The notes under the pieces: model-generated
Told to the model about the DNA's origin: nothing
Seen by the model: only the letters and a program-made list of their open reading frames with translations
The model's database searches: none
NCBI GenBank assembly: GCA_963930655.1
Contig: OZ005611.1
Location: 17,781,001-17,845,000 of the forward strand
Direction: 5' to 3'
DNA length: 64,000 bases
Source of the DNA: Myrica gale
Taxonomy: Eukaryota > Streptophyta > Magnoliopsida > Fagales > Myricaceae
Program-made: the position numbers and the translations under genes
In this document: positions 33,540 through 43,696 of the stretch, one piece after another
Numbering within the stretch: position 1 is the stretch's first letter
Layout: each line of letters opens with the position of its first letter

Positions 33540-35570
33540 CTTTTTTCCTCCTCTTCTTTCTCCTTCTCTTCTTTTTAATGTTCTTTTGGGACCAATATTT
33601 CAATGGATATGTATTTTTTAAGTAAAATGTTGAAATATAGAAAATATAGATGATGTAGATGATGTAGATGCCTGCCACCCACTTTATCCATGTACATAAA
33701 AATGTGTGCCGCAGACCCATGGTCCCCTGTAAGAAGCATTCAATTACGACGAATCCACGGCGAACTTGTCGCTTGAGTTCTTTCCATTTTCTCAGTTCTT
33801 TTGTTATAACACAAGTTTCGAGCCACTGGAACTTGTGCTTAAAAAAATTTGGGAAAATAGCGACTGAAGCTTGTAAAAGCATTTACGGATAAAGCGTCAG
33901 ACTAATGAAGGAATTACAGGTGTTGTTTTTTTTTTTGTCAAAATTTTAGAAATTTTTACTTTATTAAGGTTTGTGAAATGTAGAATGTGTATGTATAAAA
34001 GTTAAAAATTTTAGAATTTATTTAGCTTGACCGAATTGTTGAAATCCCAAATATTTGAAGAAACAAACATGTCAATAATGTGATCGTTACCTTTGTCTAA
34101 GATTAGGCTTCAAATTACAAGTATGTATGAATGTAAGTTCAAAGTCTTAAGTATACATAGTGGACATGGGAGAAATGTTGTACACCTATCTTGTCATTTT
34201 CAATTAGCTGTTATTACCACTAAAGCAAAATACTACATGATGACATTATCGTTTGACAAATTTTTTTCAAGCAAAATTTTTAAGAATTTTGAATTTCTAA
34301 AAAAAAAATTAATTTTTATCAGATTTGGGAAAAGTAGGTGAAAAAATTTAAGAATATTTGATTGCATAATGATTTTTATTAGAATTTATTAGAAAAGTCA
34401 AATAGAATTTATTAGAAAAGTCAAATAGAATTTTGAAATTTTTGATGAAAATGTAATGGAATTTGTTGAAAAATAAGAAGAGATAAGATTTGATGATTTT
34501 TTTAATAAACAAATAGTGTGGAGTTTGTTAAAAAATAAGGAGAGAGAATATTTGATGTAATTTTTTTTTCTAAAAAAATATTAAATTTGGTGTGAAGATG
34601 TCTAGAATTATTTTTATAAAAAAATTTCGATTTTGTTGTTTGGTTATGAAAATTTTTATTTGTTAAAAAAAAACCTTTAAATAATTAATATTTTTATTCT
34701 ACTAGACATTACCTTAGTAATATGATAATCCTTCTCACTCAATATCAAGGTTGAAGCAGAAGAAAAATTGAATTGTAACTTAAATTTTTTATATTTATTT
34801 GAGACGATTGCATTGAATATTGATGGCAAGAAAACAACTATATATAGAAACTATGAAAGAAAGAATATGGCCATTTCTTTGACACGTCTTCTACCATTGA
34901 TTGAATTTCTTAAAAAGAAAAATAAGATCTTGTTCGGTTTATTTCTTAAACCGAACATATTTTTTAACATCACATAATAATATTTTCTACACGTATACTA
35001 ATAAAATTTAACATCATTTAAAATTTTTTTAAACACTTCAAATTCTCAAAATTTTAACTAACCGATAAATGAGATCCGGTTGAATCTGCTGAGAAAAATT
35101 GAGACACGTACTTTTGAATTTGAATCTTTCTCATTACGGGACATCTCCACAGATTGAGACTGATCGATAGCTGTTTATCTCTCAATAATTTCGTAATCAC
35201 CTTATCTCTCCAATATTCAGCCTCAATTAAAATATTATGTCACTTTCAGGGACAAAAGATCATCGAAAGGTGTCTGAGTTCTATTCTTACAAATATAAAT
35301 TACGTACTCTTAAAACACCATATCTTTTGCACTGTACGTGTAAATTACCACTCTTTATGTTTTCAAAATATAAATATGTTAAAATATTACCAGTAAATTA
35401 ATCAATCAAAAAAGTTAATGCAGCACAATCTCAAACATCTTGCAAACTATACTCTTTTTATTAATATTGTTAACTGAATTAGGTTATATGGTAATCAGAT
35501 CGGGACATGGATTTTAGCTGCTTGCTAAATTTATATCTGTTGTCACTTTTTATCGTATCACACCAACCAT
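33540..35570. other. AT-rich intergenic region
   Basis: No gene recognised. It holds the second copy of the AT-rich repeat (34262-34680). Within that copy, AATTTATTAGAAAAGTCAAA is duplicated in tandem near 34383-34430. The remaining sequence has no long frame and no recognisable element ends. Confidence 0.5.
34262..34680 (+). repeat. AT-rich short repeat, second copy
   Basis: Opposite orientation to the copy in NPF8 intron 4 and somewhat longer. Shared blocks are GAGAGAATATTTGATGTAAT, AAATTTGGTGTGAA and TTGTTTGGTTATGAAAA versus GAGGTTTGGTTGTAAAAA. Confidence 0.55.
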
Positions 35571-35578
35571 ATCCTATC
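35571..35578. repeat. 8-bp hAT target-site duplication, left copy
   Basis: ATCCTATC, identical to 52653-52660. Confidence 0.92.
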
Positions 35579-35700
35579 TAGGGCTGAAAATCGACTTGTC
35601 GGTTCGGTTTTGAGCCCTAACCGAGCGCCGAATCGACGGGGTCAGTTATTACTAAATCCTAACCGACGGCCGAACCGACGGTTAGGATAACCGACCGGGC

Positions 35701-35705
35701 CAACC
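35701..35705. repeat. 5-bp duplication of solo LTR, left copy
   Basis: CAACC at 35701-35705, identical to 39137-39141. Confidence 0.85.
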
Positions 35706-35807
35706 TGTGAGACCCCGATTTTAGGTCTGTCAAGTTATTGCTTATGACCTCTTAAGTACGTATTATTGCAAGTGTATGTATGATTAAATTTGTGATTTTT
35801 GAGGTAA

Positions 35808-36162
35808 GTGTCGACACATTGGAGCATAGTGTCGACACATTAGACTAACACCCGAAAGTTTACCTTTTTCTGGAGCCCAAAGTGAATTTTGACTAAGTGT
35901 TGTAAGTGTCGACACCTTGGGTCATAGTGTCGACACATTAGACCGATACCCGAATGTTTATATTTTTCGGGAACTAGAGTGATTTTTGACTAAGTGTTGG
36001 AAGTGTCGACACCTTGAGTGATGGTGTCGACACATCTAACTAAAACCCTAGAGTTTCCTATTTTGACTACGTGTTGGAGGTGTCGACACCTTGTGGGAGG
36101 GTGTCGACACATCTAACTATAAGAGTTGAAAGTGTCGACACCTTGAGTGATGGTGTCGACAC
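35808..36162. promoter_or_regulatory. array of ten exact GTGTCGACAC palindromes in five pairs
   Basis: Copies start at 35808/35829, 35906/35927, 36003/36024, 36080/36101 and 36132/36153. Within every pair the start-to-start distance is exactly 21 bp. The pairs sit in degenerate tandem units (98, 97, 77 and 52 bp apart), which also repeat TTTTGACTAAGTGTTG. The array ends about 120 bp upstream of a TATA-like motif. Enhancer function is inference. Confidence 0.75.
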
Positions 36163-37770
36163 ATATAACTACATTCCGGAATTTTATCGGATTGATATAT
36201 GTGAGGTGGAATTTGTGGAAAAGGGAAAAGAAAGGGGGGAAGGGCAGTTTTGCCTTTTCCCTTCCCCCAAGCCCCTTTACGTATAAGCAGCCCCCCCCCC
36301 AAATCAAAGTCGTTTGCCCTAGCTCCCACCGAAGAAGAGAAGAAAGAAAGAAGAAGGAGAAAAGAAGAGAAGAAAGAAAGAAGAAGGAGAAAAGAAGAAG
36401 AAGAAAGGAAGGAGAGAAAGAAAGAGAGAGAGAAGGAGGTAAATGGTTATGGCCGGCCAAGCCATACCCATTTTCACCTATGTTCTCTTTTCTTTTGAAT
36501 GGTTGTTGGTTGTGTTGTTAGATTTTCTCTTGTTAGATTTTCTCTTTGAGATTCATGTGTTTTCTTTGAGGAAAATGTAGATCTAATGAGCTTTAGAAAG
36601 TTGTAAGGCTTGTGCACAAAACCATGGAGAGTTATGGTCAGATCTGAAAAAGAAAATATGTTCGAGAGAGAGAGAGATTGCTTGCTGCACCCTAGGTGTT
36701 TGATAAAAAGCCTAAAAGAGGGCTGAGATCTATTTTGAGCATGTATGGCCGAATCTATTGGTTGATGTAATATATGTGGTTAGATCTGAAAGATGTTCAA
36801 GAGAACAAATGATACACCCTACTTGTTTGATAAAAGCCCAAAAGAAATGGGCAAAGGCAATAGTATAGCTTGATGAAGATGGAATCATAGTTTTGTTATA
36901 AACTTTGAGTTGGAGTTGTAAAAGTGGAAGGAATGTGAAATAATGGTTGCTGTTATGAGATGTTAAATTAGCCTTGGATGTTGGTTGTGTCATGAAGAGA
37001 TTAGAGTTTTGGTTGTGTCATGAAGAGATTAGAGTTTTGGTTGTTGGAAGTTAGAACGTTAAAAAGATTGTTGTGATGGCTGGTAATTACATAAGCAGAT
37101 TTCAGAGCTGGAATAGAGAGAGTGTTTTGATGCATTTGTACTTATCTCTTGATATTGAGTGGATCCTAGATTGAAGGCCTAGGACATGGAAAGATTTAAG
37201 TCATACCTTGGATGATTGTAATGTATTGATTTCTCTATACGTTTAGTAAACCTATGAATAACAAAGGTATGATCCAATTGTAGGTAATGTGACGTTCAAC
37301 ATTCAAGCAAGCGAAGGTAAGAGGAGCTTAAGTTTGTAAGTGAAAATAGTAAGTAGCAACTTACGCTTTACAAAACTGGAATGATACACAGCATGTTTTT
37401 ATGAATAAGCATAACATGTTTATAACCACGCATGACAAGTTATTTCTCAACAAGCATGACATCGTATACGTATTTGTATGAAAGAAGTTTTTGTGCAAAT
37501 GAAAACATGAAAGATTTATGAGATATTTGTCATTAAGCACGAACTGTCAAGAGCATTAGAAGCATTTTATGATAAGTTGATATATCAAGCATGACACTAC
37601 CAAACATGAATGCATCATGATCATTTGCATTCACTTTCCTCATGAGAAATGAGACATTTTATGCAAATGAAAGTACCATTTTTATGCTACTTTATGACAA
37701 GTTTTATGACAAGTTAATTAACGAACCCAAGTCGGTCGGTACCGTACCAAGTCAAGAAGGTGCATCCATA

Positions 37771-37935
37771 CCGAAGGACGTTTACGAGAAGGGTGGATGT
37801 CACTTAGGACACCCATACCGAAGGATGCTTGCAAGAAGGATGGGTAGTCCGGGAGGTATGTGCAATCACACTGAAGGATGCTTGCAAGAAGGTGTGAACC
37901 TCCAAGAGTCGTGTCTAGCCACTGAAGGACATTGA
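37771..37935. repeat. four-unit degenerate tandem repeat in solo LTR
   Basis: Units with (C/T)CGAAGGATG or CTGAAGGATG followed by CTTGCAAGAAGG start at 37771, 37818, 37871 and 37922 (47, 53 and 51 bp apart). Confidence 0.7.
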
Positions 37936-39141
37936 GAAGGTGTGCTAGCTCGACCATATGTAAGGTCTCCAAGGGAAATAGGGGACAGTTCCAACGGGAA
38001 CGCACAACCCTGATGTCAGGGGTAAATGGAGCTCAAGTAGCCCATAGGATAAGAATGGAAAAGGTTTTCCAAAAGAAAGAGCTTTATAAGTATAAGAGAT
38101 GTTTTCAAGAGTAAGTGCATGTGCATATGCAATCATGAGGCATACACGTGCATCACGATTCATGATCATGCATGAATTACATACGTATACATGATATTTA
38201 AAGTTCAAGTTTATGATTATTTCAAGTTAAAGCTCATGATATTTCAAGTTGTACTTGAATTACATTATGTTCAAGTTTGTAATTATTTCAAGTTTAAGCG
38301 CATGCTTATGATTTTAAGTCAAGTGCATGCTTATGATTTTAAGTTCATTATGATATCGAGTTCATGATGATTTCAAGTTTAAAAGCAAGTGTTTGATTTC
38401 AAGTTCAAGATTATGAGCTCAAAGAACAAGTTCATGGTTTCAAATTCACGATTTCATGTTCATATTTCCAAACCATGATTTCAAGCTCATGTTTTAATTA
38501 TAATTCCTTACTGAGTCTTTCGACTCACAGATGTTTTAAATTGTATCATTCCAGATAACAATTCAGGTGGGAAAATCTAGAAGAGGGACCGATGAGAACG
38601 TCCTCATCTCCCTTTGTTGTTTCATTAAAGGTTAGATGTAATTTTGAAGAGTCGTCATGAGCCTCCGTTGTGTGGTGGTCATGGGTTATTCGGACTAGTA
38701 GAGTTCAAGGTTTTTGATGTCTAGTATCTTAGTCGTGGTTATCAGAAACAGAAGTTGAAGAGTTCATAGGAAGTACTAAGAACTCTTATCAGGCATCCTG
38801 TGAATGTCTATGTTATGTGTATAAGGATTCAAGATGTATTACATATATGTTATGAGTAGGTCCATATTAAGGTTTTGTTGGAATCCCTTAGGACTTGTAC
38901 TTCAGCCATGCAGACATGGCATGTAATTTGGATGCTTTCACTATTGTCGTTGTAGTCAATTGTGTAAGTTGAAGTTTATGTAAATCTCTTTGGCTCATCT
39001 CTCTCAGTTGTAGGTGTTTATGTATATGTATAAAAAAAATACGCTGCATGATTAAGAGAAAACGCTAGAACATTCATTGAGTGGATGTTCGCGGCTGTCA
39101 TTAACCCCCCTTCGGGCTAGCGTTTGGGGCGTGACACAACC

Positions 39142-39630
39142 AGTGTCGGTGGTCGGCCAGGTTTGGGCCCAACTTTTGGCAGGCTTTTTTGAGCCATTTC
39201 GGTGGCTCAGAAATTTTTTTTGTGCAGCCCATTTGGAGGCTCAAATTGAATCCATTTGTTCACAATTTACATGATTTTCAGCACATTAGGTGACTTGAAA
39301 GCTAAATCCTAATAAATTTCAATTATCAACTACCAAGTAACAACCACCAAAAAAATATCAACTAACAAGTATCATCCAGCCCTAACAACTACCAAAAAAA
39401 TATTACAAGAAGCAATAAATGGGCTATTTAACATCCAGCCCTAACAATAAACAAGTTAATATTTAACAAATAACAACCATAATAACTCAAAGTTACAAGT
39501 TACAACCACCAAAAAAATTAAAATTACAACAAGCTTCAACCAACTTCCATTACAATTAGTCATCAACTGGGCGCTTCTCGGACGGCCCAAGGATCTCCAC
39601 CGTTGAAAACAAATAGCAAATCAAAACAAG
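39142..39630 (-). other. hAT left subterminal region and transposase 3' flank
   Basis: hAT sequence resumes after the solo LTR: GGTCGGCC, TTTGGGCCC and GGCTCAG motifs. Then AT-rich sequence with repeated CAACTACCAA and CATCCAGCCCTAACAA stretches at 39330-39450. No coding content. Confidence 0.6.
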
Positions 39631-39820
39631 TTAAACGTAAATATCAATTGTGATTAAAATAAGTTTAATTGACATATAAATTAAAATATCTGCTTCTTTT
39701 TCATATTTGTCTACATTTTCCACTAACTCGGTATCAGCAATAGACTCAACAATAGAGTCTTCCCTTATCCAATTTTGTGCACATATGAGGGCCTCCACTG
39801 TTCGAGGAGCCAATGAACTT
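39631..39820 (-). pseudogene. hAT transposase C-terminal (dimerisation) fragment
   Basis: The frame reads SSLAPRTVEALICAQNWIRE, the conserved end of the hAT C-terminal dimerisation domain of RICESLEEPER-like transposases, followed by a Glu/Asp-rich tail and a stop at 39631. It is joined directly to the left end of the copia element at 39821, so the copia entered within or just before this domain. The N-terminal part is 9 kb away. Confidence 0.85.
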
Positions 39821-41036
39821 TGAAAGTTTATATAGCAACCCAAGAGGGGGGTGAATTGAGTTTTAATAAAAATTAACCCCTTCTAACAAATTTAAAACAC
39901 AAAGCACAATAAACCACAAGAGAATAAGATTTAAAACTAAGGAGATAAGGGTTGAAGAGATGACACCGTAATTTTTAGGTGGTTCGGCCAAACTCTTGCC
40001 TACATCCAACCCAAGGTTATTGATTTCCTTGGGCTTTCTCCACTATCTATCAAATAGATAGTACAACTTAGCTTCCCGGGTGATAAGGAACCTTCACAAA
40101 TCGTTTCTCGAGCTGACGCTTTAACTCTTTTTCTCAAATCCCAACAACTAGGGATTTCTTCTACTCACAAGAGTAGGAGTCAGTGTTTACCCAACGCTCA
40201 CAAGATTTAACTTGAATGAGTATGAAATGAAAACTCACGTATTGGCTCTTAAAACCGAATTTACAAGTGTGAGGCACAAAGGGTGGAAAGAAGATAGGAT
40301 ATACACTAGAAGACTTGAAATATGGTAAGGAAATAACAGGTCTTCTGGATAGGTGCGGAGCTTCTCTCTTCTTCAAAGCTTTTCCTCTTTTCACAAGAAG
40401 TTAGGTCACAGAGTAAATGCAAATTCGAGTGTGTAGGTGAGAGCTCTCATCTTCTTCAGCTACCGGTCTTCTATTTAAGCCATTTTGTCTTCAACAGTCG
40501 ACTGGGTAGGTGAGAATAGCCGTTGGAAAGTTTCCCATGAATTTAGGAGCGATTTGATGCCTCTGATGTCACTCCGAAAAATCCTCAAAATCATGTAATG
40601 TGTTGACACATCAAATGACATGTGCTGACACATGAAATTTGAACTAAAAATTAACGCTCGGGAGTCAGTTCAATGTGTCGACACATGGTTTGGTCCAAAA
40701 ACACATGTATCGGGTGTCCGTGCAATGTGTCGACACATTGCCTGAATGTGTCGACACCTAAAAGCCCTGAAGACAAAATTCAAAATATTTGAAGTTTTCA
40801 TTCCATTCCAAAACCTCTTTTAAGAGTCTATAACTCGAAGAATTTATTTATCAACTTGTGTAAAGGTCTTCAAGTACATTGAGAAGATTTTTAGAGGATA
40901 AACTCAATCCTATTGTAGATATAACTTGGAATTTGTGGATTGACAAAATAAAATCTAAAGTCTTCAAAAAAAACTTAGAAACTTTTGTTATCATCAAAAT
41001 CATTTAGATTGTTTGTAAAACAACCTTGGGTTAACA
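39821..41036 (-). repeat. 3' LTR of copia element 2
   Basis: 1216 bp. On the minus strand it starts TGTTAACCCAAGG after AAAAAGGGGGAGAT and ends CTATATAAACTTTCA. Its last 127 bp match the 5' LTR remnant at 48697-48822. Confidence 0.9.
40600..40757. promoter_or_regulatory. GTGTCGACAC cluster in U3 of element 2
   Basis: Copies start at 40600 (GTGTTGACAC), 40622 (GTGCTGACAC), 40675, 40727 and 40748 (last three exact); two pairs are 22 and 21 bp apart. The cluster is 279-436 bp from the LTR start, the same offset as in element 1. Confidence 0.6.
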
Positions 41037-41050
41037 ATCTCCCCCTTTTT
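41037..41050 (-). other. polypurine tract of element 2
   Basis: AAAAAGGGGGAGAT on the minus strand, directly before the 3' LTR. A second purine tract, CAGGGGGAGC, is at about 41101-41117. Confidence 0.85.
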
Positions 41051-41975
41051 GATGATGATAAAACCATATTAAAAACAACAATTTGCTAACAAATAAAAAA
41101 GCTCCCCCTGAGAACAAGCAGGAGTTTTTCATGATAATTTAGCAAAGAGAGTTTAGAATTTAAAAAAAAAAACATTTGCAAGAGTTTCCTTTGTAAATGG
41201 AGGTTTCCCAAAAATTTAAAAACACAAGAACACTTCTATAAACTTCCTCCAATCTTCTTAAATTCCAAAGGTTATCAACAGGAAAATGAAGTACAATAAG
41301 CACCTTAAAAACTTCATTGAGCTTCCTTAGAGAATGTCAACAAGCAAGTCCAAGATAGGAAATCATATATGAACATAATCACAACATCTCAACATAAAAC
41401 AAGGATGATCATAGACAACATAATATATTTGAATAAGCATTCGAAACAAAGGATAAATCTAAGAGATTCAGCCCAAGGCAATAATGTTTACAAGCAACGT
41501 AAAATGTTCTCTAAGTGAGCTAAGAGTTCAGCACATATACAACTTTTTCTCCCCATTTGGCATCATCAAAAAGGAATAAGGGAAGAGTTTAAAGGTATAA
41601 GGTTGTGGAGAGTCAAGCAAGAAGACTATGGAGAATCAAAGGGAGGAGGAGGATGGTCCACATCAAACTTCTTCAGCCAGTTGACCCAGGTGGTGGAGAA
41701 CCAATAAGTCCATTGAATCACTCGGGGACGAAGATTGCGATCTTCATCCAAATGGATCTCAGTAGTCTTGATCACATTTTCTGCAGTGGATTGCACCTTA
41801 TGCTTGAGAATTTCATATGTATAGGCAAATTCATCCACTGAGTTTTGAATCACATTGCTGGCCACTTTGATGCTATTGTTGACTTGATGCTTGAGATTCC
41901 TTATATCCTAAGAGATAATCCCAAGATGTTCAGTGTGGGCAGCAAGTAACTTCTTGATGTCTTCAAACCCGGTCT

Positions 41976-43330
41976 TCATAGAGCTGGCCAAATCCTCCAT
42001 ATTCTTTCCCAATGTATTATGCATGTATTCTGCTCTTTCTTTATCTCATTCATAGAGGCCTCAAGTAAGTTTAATCGAGGTTGATGAGAACTACCAGCAG
42101 CAGCCTTCCGGGAGGTATAACCGAAAGGTGGAGGAGAAACATAAAGAGGGGTATGCTCCTCTGTAGGAGTCCTGGCAGGGGTATCAACGTCTTCCTCAAC
42201 ATCACTATCTTCCTCAGACCCGGAACCCTTATCACCAATCTTCTGAGGTGTCACTATAGCTTTCTTCACCCATTCCCCATCCTCATTTTGCATAAAACCC
42301 ATCAATTTGAGAGTTTTCTGGTTATACTCTTGAGAATCCTTAGGTTTTTCTCTAACCTTGATAGATAATTCAATATCAAGGACATGAAAAAGGTGAGTGA
42401 AAACATCCCATAAGGCAGTCCTTGCATTTTCTTTTCAGATGCGGCCTTTATGTGATTAATCATCAAATGACCAAGATTCATTGGAGTACGGATGATTAAA
42501 CAATACATGATAAATAACTCCAAAAAGGTAATGTTCTCAAATTTACCAGTCCTTGGTAAAATAACATGGCACACCATGTGATGTAAAATCCGTCTACGGA
42601 CTGTCAAGTCACTGGCAATGGGTTTAAACACTTTTTTTAGGGTTGGATTATCCAACACAACCCTAAGTATATTCAGTGGTTCTACCTCTGCCATTCTCAT
42701 CCAAGTATACGCATCAAAGAACTTCTTTCCCTCATTGGGAGCATCAATCAAGGAATTTAGGGAAGTTGTAGACAAGTCCAAAATTTTCTCATTCACATAA
42801 CTAGTGACAGATTCAGAAGTTGTGTGTTGAAGATTAGCATATACCAATTTCACAAGATATACATAGCAATCTACCTTCAAGTTCACAAAAACTCCCCATC
42901 CTTGATACTTAAACATATCCTTAAAATCAAACTCATTTTCATTGAACCACTTGAAATCTGCCCATCTACCAGCAATAACTTTCCTACCCCTAAAATCTTG
43001 TAGAAACCTATTCTTACAGAGACCTTACCTATAGATGTAGGCTTCGGTAGATGGCGTGGCTTCCTTAGCATTCTTTCCTTTCTTCCGTACTCGGGAACTG
43101 GCCGAAGATGGTGCCTGGGGATTGGATCATTTGGGGCGACTAGAGGAAATCTCGGCAAGGGCAGGAGAGGATGTCGGTGGTATGGTTTTGAGAGGTGGCC
43201 GGATAGTGATTTCATGGGAAAGAGAGAAATCGGCACGACTTGGGTGAGAGAAAGAGGTCTGTGAAATAGAAAGGGGGAAATGTGCTGACTCTAGCCCTAA
43301 GAGGCTTAATATAGCACGCAGGCACCCCAA
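41976..43330 (-). pseudogene. extra ORF downstream of pol in copia element 2
   Basis: Frames in order on the minus strand: a Pro/Ser-rich basic start (ATG candidate at 43215; RVRKKGKNAKEATPS in another frame), a segment around VIAGRWADFKWFNENEFDFK, then 42916-42302 (MFKYQGWGVFVNLK; YANLQHTTSESVTSYV), and an acidic C-terminus (GSGSEEDSDVEEDVDTPART) at 42305-41976. The middle resembles the domain often annotated as putative plant transposon protein in the extra ORFs of plant LTR elements. Frame changes near 43000 and 42900-42960 and a stop near 42300 break it. Function unknown; env-like is a historical name, and I see no signal peptide or membrane segment. Confidence 0.7.
43306..43315 (-). promoter_or_regulatory. 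TATA-like box before the extra ORF
   Basis: CTATATTAAG on the minus strand, about 90 bp upstream of the candidate ATG at 43215 and downstream of the palindrome cluster at 43358-43543. Layout suggests an internal promoter. Confidence 0.45.
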
Positions 43331-43357
43331 TTTTTAAAAGCACTGTGCCCGATATAT

Positions 43358-43543
43358 GTGGCGACACATTGTATCAATGTGTCGGCACATTGCACATGTA
43401 CTCGTGAGCTAATTTTGAAGAGGCTCAAGAACAGAAGCTAATGTGTTGACACATGGTCTCATAAGTGTCGATACATACTTCCTTGGTGCAAGAGGTAATG
43501 AAAACTAGACGTGTTGACACTTGAATTACCAAGTGTTGACACA
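43358..43543. promoter_or_regulatory. GTGTCGACAC-type cluster between pol and extra ORF
   Basis: Six copies, each with one or more changes, start at 43358 (GTGGCGACAC), 43379 (GTGTCGGCAC), 43443 (GTGTTGACAC), 43465 (GTGTCGATAC), 43512 and 43534 (both GTGTTGACAC). They form three pairs 21, 22 and 22 bp apart. The cluster is outside the LTRs. Confidence 0.55.
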
Positions 43544-43696
43544 TCCTATGCAAAGAAAAATTCTTCAGAGAATTTTCAAGGAATAGCAGTTGAAAACAAA
43601 CTGTCATGAAACATTTTAGCATAAAGATCAAATCGTGTTCTAAGCAATCAAAGAGGCATAATCAAAACTACAAATCAAGCATATATCATCACATTA

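Larger units (their letters stand above)
35706..39136 (+). mobile_element. 3.4-kb solo LTR, probably Ty3/gypsy
   Basis: Starts TGTGAGACCCCGATTTTAGG, ends GGGGCGTGACA, and is flanked by a 5-bp CAACC duplication. No gag or pol, PBS or internal region. The end types are common in plant gypsy LTRs; the class is inferred. Inside are a palindrome array (35808-36162), a TATA-like GTATAAG at 36281, a purine-rich leader (36330-36440), a perfect 28-bp tandem duplication near 36982-37037, a four-unit repeat at 37771-37935, and AAGTTCATGAT-type repeats at 38200-38480. At 3431 bp it is long for an LTR. A deleted internal region cannot be fully excluded, but no second LTR copy is visible. Confidence 0.8.

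Noticed and set aside
35808..36162. CRISPR-like array (regular palindromic repeats)
   Set aside because: Plant nuclear DNA; the repeat is a 10-bp palindrome, spacers are 11 bp, it lies in an LTR, and no cas genes exist.
36113..36521. Overlapping ORFs on both strands (115 and 124 codons)
   Set aside because: Both are translations of a GAAGAAAG purine tract in the leader part of the solo LTR; low-complexity protein.
43020..43060. Intron in the extra ORF (GTAAGG donor near 43030)
   Set aside because: The only matching acceptor would leave an intron of about 39 bp, too short for plants; frameshift decay fits better.
42883..43236. Extra ORF as a real envelope gene
   Set aside because: No signal peptide, transmembrane segment or cleavage site is visible; frames are broken; similarity is to plant transposon-type domains.
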